NCBI GenBank assembly: GCA_024404655.1
Contig: JAKSPR010000057.1
Coordinates: 1 to 11,387, forward strand
Reading direction: 5' to 3'
Origin: Clostridia bacterium
GTDB lineage: Bacteria > Bacillota > Clostridia > Oscillospirales > CAG-272
DNA length: 11,387 bases
Shown: one piece after another, positions 1 to 4,832 of the stretch
Position numbering within the stretch: position 1 is the stretch's first letter
Layout of the letters: every line of letters starts with the position of its first letter
Notes under the pieces: model-generated
The model's database searches: none
What the model was told of the DNA's origin: nothing
What the model saw: only the letters and a program-made list of their open reading frames with translations
Position numbers and translations under genes: made by a program

Positions 1-86
1 GCATGCTTCGCGGGATGTTCTGTTTGGGGTTGTGTTGTTTTCGTTTTTGGGTGCAAGGAACGGCATTATGGCGTGGCTGGGACGAT

Positions 87-107
87 CTTTCCGGAAAGGA
101 TTCCTTT
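87..107. repeat. overlapping palindromes upstream of the plus-strand promoter
   Basis: Two overlapping palindromes sit just upstream of the -35 box at 115: CTTTCCGGAAAG (87-98) and AAAGGA-T-TCCTTT (95-107). They share the AAAGG segment, so they could form alternative hairpins or a protein-binding site next to the promoter. No known operator is recognised. The first 86 bases of the window hold a T/G-rich stretch with no supported gene. Confidence 0.3.
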
Positions 108-114
108 ATAGCTG

Positions 115-143
115 TTGACAAATTTCGATGCGGATGGTATAAT
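115..143 (+). promoter_or_regulatory. consensus sigma-A (sigma-70) promoter for the 223-801 gene
   Basis: A perfect -35 box TTGACA (115-120) is followed after exactly 17 bases by a perfect -10 box TATAAT (138-143). The -10 box also carries the extended TG motif (TGG before TATAAT, 135-137). Transcription should start near 150, giving a leader of about 70 bases before the ATG at 223. Because the promoter overlaps the in-frame TTG at 115, that codon cannot be the real start of the gene. Confidence 0.9.
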
Positions 144-222
144 ATCATTGTTTCAAAAGAAGAACGGTCTGCAAAGAACCAGTACCGTAACGACCACAAA
201 GGATAAAAAGGAACCGCTTTCT

Positions 223-801
223 ATGATGCCTCATCGAATACTCAACAATATCAAATTCCACCTGCTGTATTCCGCGATGCTGCTGGTGATTCTGTTCGGC
301 GCGCTGCCGCTGTTCCAGACGATTGCAAACGTCCTCTTCCGCGGAAACATCATTCTGAACATTCTTGCAATCTGGATTCTGGTGGGCTTTTACTATGCTT
401 TCCCTGAAAAGATCCGTCTTGACCGTGATTCCGAGCAGATGCGCCTGTTCCGCAAGGATACGCCGGACGGCTCCTACAATGCCAAAGAGGACGCAAAACG
501 GATTTTTCATTCCGATGAATACAAGAGCGACGTGGTTTCCATTCTCGGAACCGTCGCCGCTGCCGTTCTCATCATCTTTGTCCTGTTTATGCTGCGGATT
601 GCCACCCCGCCCGCCATTCTGAAAATCCTGCTCTTCAACCCGGCTGCGTTTCTTCTGATTATTCCGGCAGCGCTCATGCTGACTGTCTCCTATGCGGCTT
701 TTCATCTGTGGTTCACCGTGGATGTTCATAAGGGCTGGGACGAAACCCGTCTGCATCTTGAAAACGAACGCCACATGGAGTACGACGAAAAGAAAAAGTA
801 A
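223..801 (+). CDS. unrecognised membrane protein, four predicted TM helices (192 aa)
   Basis: I do not recognise this protein. It has four hydrophobic stretches that look like membrane helices, at about residues 14-36, 42-60, 104-125 and 139-164. A charged loop of about 40 residues (61-103) joins helices 2 and 3, and a charged tail (165-192) ends in Lys-rich residues. An even number of helices puts both termini on the same side, probably the cytoplasm. The ATG at 223 is chosen because AAGGAA (208-213) lies 9 bases upstream; the reading frame stays open back to a TTG at 115, but that lies inside the promoter. A second ATG at 226 is possible. The gene is convergent with ftsZ and has its own consensus promoter, so it is probably well expressed and not part of the dcw operon. 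No catalytic motif is visible. It could be a small integral-membrane accessory protein or one half of a two-gene transporter, but nothing here supports either. Confidence 0.8.
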   Translation: MMPHRILNNIKFHLLYSAMLLVILFGALPLFQTIANVLFRGNIILNILAIWILVGFYYAFPEKIRLDRDSEQMRLFRKDTPDGSYNAKEDAKRIFHSDEYKSDVVSILGTVAAAVLIIFVLFMLRIATPPAILKILLFNPAAFLLIIPAALMLTVSYAAFHLWFTVDVHKGWDETRLHLENERHMEYDEKKK

Positions 802-823
802 ACCGACACTCAAATCCTCAAAA

Positions 824-858
824 ACAAAAAAAGGCTCCGGCATCGTGCCGGAGCCTTT
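824..858 (-). terminator. Rho-independent terminator of ftsZ, shared with the convergent gene
   Basis: A 13-bp perfect stem (830-842 with 846-858) with a TCG loop (843-845) lies between the converging stop codons at 801 and 872. Read on the minus strand, the GC-rich stem runs straight into a T-rich tract (complement of 824-832), the classic form for terminating ftsZ 14 bases after its stop. On the plus strand the stem is followed only by CGTATG after three T, so termination of the 223-801 gene is likely weaker. Confidence 0.92.
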
Positions 859-871
859 CGTATGCAGTATC

Positions 872-2083
872 TTATTTGCCGCGGGTCTTCTTGAGGATTC
901 TCATAATATCATCAAAGTCGCTGTCGGAGATGACACCGTCGCTGATGGGATCAACGGGAGCGTTGCGGGCTTCTTCTTCTGCCTTTGCCTTTGCTTCCGC
1001 CTCAGCTTTTGCCTTGGCTTCTGCTGCAGCGCGCTCAGCCTCTTCCTTTGCCTTTGCTTCGGCAAGAGCCTGTGCTTCTTCTGCTGCGATCTCTTCGGGG
1101 GTCTTCTTCTTCAGCTTCTTGTCAGCTTCCAGACCGGTTGCAATGACAGTGACGCGGATTTCGTCTTCCAGATCGGGATCAATGACAACACCCCAGATGA
1201 CGTTTGCATCGGGATCGGCCTGATCAGTGATCAGGTTGGAAGCGGCATAAGCCTCATCCAGACCCATATCCTGGGAACCGGTGATGTTGACGATGATGCC
1301 CTTGGCACCCTGAATGGTGGTTTCGAGCAGGGGAGAGGAGATAGCCATCTGAGCTGCCTTCTCCGCCTTGTCCTTGCCGTTTGCCTGACCGGTACCCATG
1401 TGTGCAAGACCTGCACCGTACATGACGTTGGTGACATCGGCGAAGTCGAGGTTGATCAGACCGCGGACATTGATCAGTTCGGAAATACTCTGGACACCGA
1501 GACGGAGAACGTCATCGGCGATCTGGAATGCGTTGACCAGCGTGAGCTTGGTCTCGGATGCTTCTTTCAGCTTGTCGTTGGGGATGATCAGCAGGGAGTC
1601 GACATACTCGCGGAGCTGGATGATGCCGGCCTCAGCCTGTTCCATACGGCGCTTGCCTTCAAAGGAGAAGGGCTTGGTTACGACACCGACGGTCAGAATA
1701 CCCATATCATGGGCAATCTTTGCGACGATCGGAGCCGCACCGGTACCGGTACCGCCGCCCATGCCGGCAGTGATGAAGACCATATCGGCACCCTGGAGTG
1801 CGTCTGCGATCTCAGATCTGGATTCGTCAGCTGCATTGGCACCGACCTCAGGCTTTGCACCTGCGCCCTTGCCGGCAGTAACCTTGTCACCGATATTGAT
1901 ACGAATAGGAGCATTGGATTTCTCCAGAGCCTGAACGTCCGTGTTGATAGCGATAAATTCTACGCGCTTGACATTGCTTTCAATCATGTGATTGACGGCA
2001 TTGTTACCGCCGCCGCCGACACCGACGACCTTTATATTGACAACGCTGGCAGTTTCTTCTGCGTCAAATTCAAAATTAGACAT
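872..2083 (-). CDS. ftsZ: Cell division protein FtsZ with Ala/Glu/Lys-rich linker (403 aa)
   Basis: FtsZ is the tubulin-like GTPase that polymerises at mid-cell into the Z ring and recruits the divisome. The GTPase core is intact: glycine loop GVGGGGNNAVNHM at residues 21-33, signature GGGTGTGAAP at 109-118, and the catalytic T7 loop NLDFADV at 211-217. The core ends near residue 318. In place of a flexible linker there is a run of about 55 residues (321-375) made almost only of Ala, Glu and Lys, with AEAKAK-type repeats, which predicts one long charged helix. The extreme C-terminus (about 386-403, DFDDIMRILKK) is probably the conserved peptide that binds partners, but it lacks the usual proline (DIPxFLR type). 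The start is the ATG at 2083, with AGGAGG (2093-2098) 9 bases upstream; the frame extends further back without a start that has a ribosome site. ftsA is not adjacent. The gene has its own promoter and terminator. Confidence 0.97.
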   Translation of the reverse strand: MSNFEFDAEETASVVNIKVVGVGGGGNNAVNHMIESNVKRVEFIAINTDVQALEKSNAPIRINIGDKVTAGKGAGAKPEVGANAADESRSEIADALQGADMVFITAGMGGGTGTGAAPIVAKIAHDMGILTVGVVTKPFSFEGKRRMEQAEAGIIQLREYVDSLLIIPNDKLKEASETKLTLVNAFQIADDVLRLGVQSISELINVRGLINLDFADVTNVMYGAGLAHMGTGQANGKDKAEKAAQMAISSPLLETTIQGAKGIIVNITGSQDMGLDEAYAASNLITDQADPDANVIWGVVIDPDLEDEIRVTVIATGLEADKKLKKKTPEEIAAEEAQALAEAKAKEEAERAAAEAKAKAEAEAKAKAEEEARNAPVDPISDGVISDSDFDDIMRILKKTRGK

Positions 2084-2146
2084 TTGCTGCTTCCTCCTGT
2101 TATGTAGTGTGGGCACCTTATTCTGTGCTTTTGGGGTGTCGTTTAA

Positions 2147-2165
2147 TTCTAAACATACTTTAGAA
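2147..2165. promoter_or_regulatory. palindrome TTCTAAA-N5-TTTAGAA in the ftsZ leader (operator candidate)
   Basis: The 7-bp arms are perfect inverted repeats (2147-2153 and 2159-2165) around CATAC. The site lies about 47 bases downstream of the inferred ftsZ transcription start. The same arms with the same 5-base spacing recur at 2317-2335 on the other side of the promoter. No known regulator is recognised. Confidence 0.5.
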
Positions 2166-2191
2166 ATCAAATACCGCCAAAAAAGAGGCAC

Positions 2192-2204
2192 GTATGATTC
2201 ATAC
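2192..2204. promoter_or_regulatory. perfect palindrome GTATGA-T-TCATAC at the ftsZ transcription start
   Basis: This 13-bp perfect palindrome covers the inferred +1 of the ftsZ promoter (about 2203). A repressor bound there would block initiation. It differs in sequence from the TTCTAAA palindromes, and it may be chance in an AT-rich stretch. Confidence 0.3.
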
Positions 2205-2209
2205 TATAT

Positions 2210-2238
2210 ATGATACCTTTTTTTGCGGCTTTTTGCAA
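2210..2238 (-). promoter_or_regulatory. likely sigma-A promoter of ftsZ
   Basis: Read on the minus strand, TTGCAA (2238-2233) is followed after exactly 17 bases by TATCAT (2215-2210), a fair match to TTGACA-17-TATAAT with A/T-rich DNA around it. Transcription would begin near 2203, leaving a leader of about 120 bases before the ftsZ ATG. A separate promoter is expected here, because a long stem-loop lies between ftsQ and this point. Confidence 0.7.
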
Positions 2239-2308
2239 GATGCTGCGGTATAATTCACAAATAGTTTACAATTTCAAGGAAGAAGGCCGGATTCAGATAA
2301 GACAAACA

Positions 2309-2343
2309 CAATCCGATTCTAAACGGTGTTTAGAATCGGATTG
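2309..2343 (-). terminator. 16-bp perfect stem-loop after ftsQ: terminator, operator, or both
   Basis: A 16-bp perfect inverted repeat (2309-2324 with 2328-2343) has a 3-base loop (GGT). It begins about 60 bases after the ftsQ stop. On the minus strand it is followed by TGTTTGTCTT, which is T-rich but broken by G and C, so termination may be partial. The inner part, TTCTAAA-N5-TTTAGAA (2317-2335), repeats the architecture of the palindrome at 2147-2165, so the element may also bind a protein. It marks the likely end of the PBP-to-ftsQ operon. Confidence 0.6.
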
Positions 2344-2403
2344 GAGTTCGGGGAAGACTAAAAAAGCTGTAATCAGAACGGATCCCGGCAGGAAGAAACA
2401 GAA

Positions 2404-3627
2404 TCATTCTTCGCTGACAATCGGGTCGGCTGCGAAGGTAGCTACCTTATTGCCGATCAGAGTGACGGTGCCGTGATCATCGGGTTTCAGAGACTCCACA
2501 AGGCTCTTGATATAGAGCATCTTGGTATCCAGGTTTTCCGCGGTACCGATATCAAAGGTCAGACGGTTATCATAACGGAGGGATAGATAGTAACGGTTGG
2601 ACAGATCCATTTCGTGGATCTTATCGTAGACGGCGGATTCCTTGATGATGTCGATGATCTCGGATAAGAACAGAACATAGGAAGCGTCGAAGAACTGGAG
2701 CTTATGACCGACAACGGCATAGGAGACCGCAGGCAGGGTCAGCTTCCGCAGGTCCTCCGGCAGTTCCTTTTCGGTATCGCACCGGGCAAGGATACGCATG
2801 GATTCAGATATGACAAAGTATTCACCGTACATTTCCGTATAGAATTTTGCGCAGTCCTCGGTAAAGATCAGATGGACCGTGTCGGGCAGCTCGCGCTCGA
2901 CTTCGATATCCTGTATGTAGGGGAATCTCTGCCGCAGACGACGCTCGATGTCGCCTTCGCTGACGGCAAAGACGAACATATTCTTTTTCAGCCCGGAAGC
3001 ACGGAAGACATCCTCCGCCGCATATCCGGTCAGGTTGTCAAAGGTCAGATGCTGCAGCCGGAAGAAATACAGAATGAATCCGGCAAGGAAAGACACGACC
3101 AGCACAAGCGGCAGTACACGGCGCAGCATGACGGCGCGCACCTGCCGGGTATGCTTGTAATATTTCATGGAGGACAGGGTGGCTTCGTTGTCCTCTTCCT
3201 TCTTTTTCGGACGGTGCCTGCGGCCGGAGGATTCCTCAAGATCGGATTCCTCGGCACGGCGGAAGGCAAACTGCCGGGTCTCTTCGTCCGGCTTCCCGCC
3301 TGTCCGGGTACTGTCGGCCGATTCTCCGCGGGATTTTCCTTTCGGTGCCTTTTTCTCCTTTTTCTTCTGCGCGCTGGCGGCGTGCCTGTCCTTTTTGGAG
3401 TGCAGACCGTCGTCATCGTCCTCATCGGCGGTGTCGGGAATCTCATCGGGGTCTTCGTCGGAAGTTTCCTCTTCGGGCGAATCTTCTTCATCGTCACCCT
3501 CTGCCCCGGCGGGGAAATCTGCACCGGGCCAGTTCAGAAAAATACCGTCGTCATCATCTTCGCTGCTGATATCCATGGCAACGGGAAGATTGGCCCCGGT
3601 TTCTTTATCAAATTCCTGTTCTTTCAA
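2404..3627 (-). CDS. ftsQ: Cell division protein FtsQ/DivIB with long charged cytoplasmic tail (407 aa)
   Basis: FtsQ (DivIB in Firmicutes) is a bitopic divisome scaffold that works with FtsL and DivIC/FtsB outside the membrane. One membrane helix lies at about residues 171-189. A POTRA domain follows (about 191-260, from LQHLTFDNLTGY to VHLIFTED), then the beta-rich FtsQ domain to about 400. The cytoplasmic part is very long, about 165 residues against roughly 20-60 in many relatives. Residues 1-73 hold about 32 Asp/Glu and only 2 Lys/Arg, while 78-145 are mixed but rich in Lys/Arg, including KKKEKK. The tail is almost surely disordered. The start codon is TTG at 3627, chosen because AAAGGAGG (3636-3643) sits 8 bases upstream and no ATG gives a better site. 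The gene is last in the PBP-to-ftsQ operon, 60 bases after murG and before the stem-loop at 2309-2343. The FtsQ assignment rests on POTRA plus context; sequence identity in this family is low. Confidence 0.9.
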   Translation of the reverse strand: MKEQEFDKETGANLPVAMDISSEDDDDGIFLNWPGADFPAGAEGDDEEDSPEEETSDEDPDEIPDTADEDDDDGLHSKKDRHAASAQKKKEKKAPKGKSRGESADSTRTGGKPDEETRQFAFRRAEESDLEESSGRRHRPKKKEEDNEATLSSMKYYKHTRQVRAVMLRRVLPLVLVVSFLAGFILYFFRLQHLTFDNLTGYAAEDVFRASGLKKNMFVFAVSEGDIERRLRQRFPYIQDIEVERELPDTVHLIFTEDCAKFYTEMYGEYFVISESMRILARCDTEKELPEDLRKLTLPAVSYAVVGHKLQFFDASYVLFLSEIIDIIKESAVYDKIHEMDLSNRYYLSLRYDNRLTFDIGTAENLDTKMLYIKSLVESLKPDDHGTVTLIGNKVATFAADPIVSEE

Positions 3628-3635
3628 AACGGCTG

Positions 3636-3643
3636 CCTCCTTT
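3636..3643 (-). promoter_or_regulatory. strong ribosome binding site that fixes the TTG start of ftsQ
   Basis: On the minus strand AAAGGAGG (3643-3636) ends 8 bases before the TTG at 3627-3625. The fit is close to the anti-Shine-Dalgarno consensus and supports a rare TTG start. Confidence 0.8.
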
Positions 3644-3687
3644 CAAAAAAATTCTGTGCATGGGAATCTGTTGGCTGCCTGGTATGC

Positions 3688-4809
3688 TTATTTTTTCTTT
3701 TCTGCGATCAGCTTCACACATTCCTCGTAGATGCGTTCCTTTGCGTCGGTGACGGCGAGGGAGCGGATGGCATTCTGCATCGCGCTGCGGCGTTCTGTGT
3801 CGTCAAGGAGACCGGAGACGGCGTTTTCCATGATCTCCGGGGTGATCTGCTTTTCTTCGATCAGAACAGCGGCACCGCGGTCTGCGAGGACCTTTGCGTT
3901 CTTGTACTGATGGTTTGCCGTGACGTTGGGGGAGGGAATCAGGATGCAGGCTTTACCGTCCAGTGCAAGCTCGGACAGGGTCATGGAACCTGCACGGGCA
4001 ATGACCACATCTGCCGCTGCCATCTGCTTGGGCATATCGTAGATATATTCCAGCAGCTTGATATTCGGGTACTTGTCAAGTCCCGCTTCCTCAAACATCT
4101 TCTTTGTGGCTTCATATTCGACGGCACCTGTGGCATGGACGTGGAGAATATCGGGATGCTTGGAAATATATCCTTTCATCAGGTCGAGCATGGCGAAATT
4201 GACCTGCTCCGCGCCCGTACTGCCGCCGCAGGAGGGCAGATAACTGCGGTGGTGATGCGCGATGCCCAGCTCTTCTCTTGCATCTTCATAGGAGATATCG
4301 CCGGGGGTCATGCGCAGGGGATTGCCCACGCGGATGGCGCGCTCCGGATATTTCAGAGATGCCCGGCTTTCTTCAAAGTTGATGAAGATGCGGTCGACAG
4401 CGCCCTGCAGCATGCGGACGGCGACGCCGGGGATGGCGTTTGATTCGTGAAGCGCCGTGGGGATACCGAGCAGGGAAGCTGCTTTGAGGGCCGGATAGCA
4501 GGCATAGCCGCCGGTACCGATGACGATATCGGGCTTGAACTCTTTGATCAGCTTTTTTGCCTTGGAAACGGAGGTCAGCACCATGAATGCGGTTTTGATA
4601 TTCTGGGGGGACAGGGAACGCCGCAGCCCCCGGATCTCGATATGGTGCAGAGGATACCCCGCCTGGGGCACCAGTTTGTTTTCAATGCCGTGGGAGGTGC
4701 CGACAAAGGCGATCTCCGAATCCGGCTCCTTTGCGCGGATGGTATCGGCAATGGCAATGGCGGGATTGACGTGACCGCCGGTGCCGCCGCCTGTCATCAG
4801 AACTCTCAT
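3688..4809 (-). CDS. murG: UDP-GlcNAc:lipid I GlcNAc transferase MurG (373 aa)
   Basis: MurG moves GlcNAc from UDP-GlcNAc onto lipid I at the cytoplasmic face of the membrane, making lipid II. It is a GT-B fold enzyme (family GT28). Seen here: N-terminal glycine loop TGGGTGGHVNPA (residues 6-17), TGGYACYPA (99-107, matching the family GTGGYVSGP), HESNAIPG (121-128, usual HEQNAVPG), second glycine loop CGGSTGAE (194-201, usual GGSLGA), and the donor-binding stretch ARAGSMTLSEL (271-281) with NHQYKNA (299-305). The stretch before the second glycine loop (HHHRSYLPS, 185-193) is less hydrophobic than the usual beta strand there. The start is ATG at 4809, with an AAGGAA-like site at 4819-4825; a longer reading frame back to 4986 would overlap ftsW and is rejected. 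It lies 23 bases after ftsW. Length is typical (about 350-370). Confidence 0.96.
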   Translation of the reverse strand: MRVLMTGGGTGGHVNPAIAIADTIRAKEPDSEIAFVGTSHGIENKLVPQAGYPLHHIEIRGLRRSLSPQNIKTAFMVLTSVSKAKKLIKEFKPDIVIGTGGYACYPALKAASLLGIPTALHESNAIPGVAVRMLQGAVDRIFINFEESRASLKYPERAIRVGNPLRMTPGDISYEDAREELGIAHHHRSYLPSCGGSTGAEQVNFAMLDLMKGYISKHPDILHVHATGAVEYEATKKMFEEAGLDKYPNIKLLEYIYDMPKQMAAADVVIARAGSMTLSELALDGKACILIPSPNVTANHQYKNAKVLADRGAAVLIEEKQITPEIMENAVSGLLDDTERRSAMQNAIRSLAVTDAKERIYEECVKLIAEKKK

Positions 4810-4832
4810 GAGAGTTGGCTTCCTTTCTGTGA

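Larger units (their letters stand above)
2084..2403 (-). other. 320-base ftsQ-ftsZ intergenic regulatory region
   Basis: I see no convincing gene here. Going down the minus strand it holds the stem-loop (2309-2343), the ftsZ promoter (2210-2238), a palindrome at the start site (2192-2204), a second TTCTAAA-N5-TTTAGAA palindrome (2147-2165) and the ftsZ ribosome site AGGAGG (2093-2098). It is by far the longest intergenic gap in the window and the only one that looks built for regulation. Confidence 0.75.

Noticed and set aside
3..206. Plus-strand open frame of 67 codons at the window start
   Set aside because: It runs through the consensus promoter at 115-143 and has no ribosome site; the composition is Trp/Cys/Phe/Gly rich and unlike a real protein.
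145..843. Minus-strand open frame of 232 codons opposite the 223-801 gene
   Set aside because: It begins inside the terminator hairpin, has very unusual composition and lies opposite a gene with a consensus promoter and ribosome site.
692..2107. Open reading frame of 471 codons on the plus strand over ftsZ
   Set aside because: It is the antisense shadow of ftsZ and spans the terminator; its Cys/Leu/Phe-rich stretches mirror the Ala/Glu/Lys linker.
2249..2254. TATAAT on the plus strand in the ftsQ-ftsZ gap
   Set aside because: There is no -35 box at a proper distance (2226-2231 is CGGCTT) and no gene downstream on that strand.
2251..2259. Possible DnaA box (TAATTCACA)
   Set aside because: It is a single, imperfect match to TTATNCACA with no cluster nearby, so it is not an origin.
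2704..4443. Open reading frame of 579 codons on the plus strand across ftsQ and murG
   Set aside because: It is antisense to two well-supported genes, runs across their junction, has no ribosome site I can defend and shows no recognisable domain. Low stop frequency on the antisense strand of GC-rich genes explains it.
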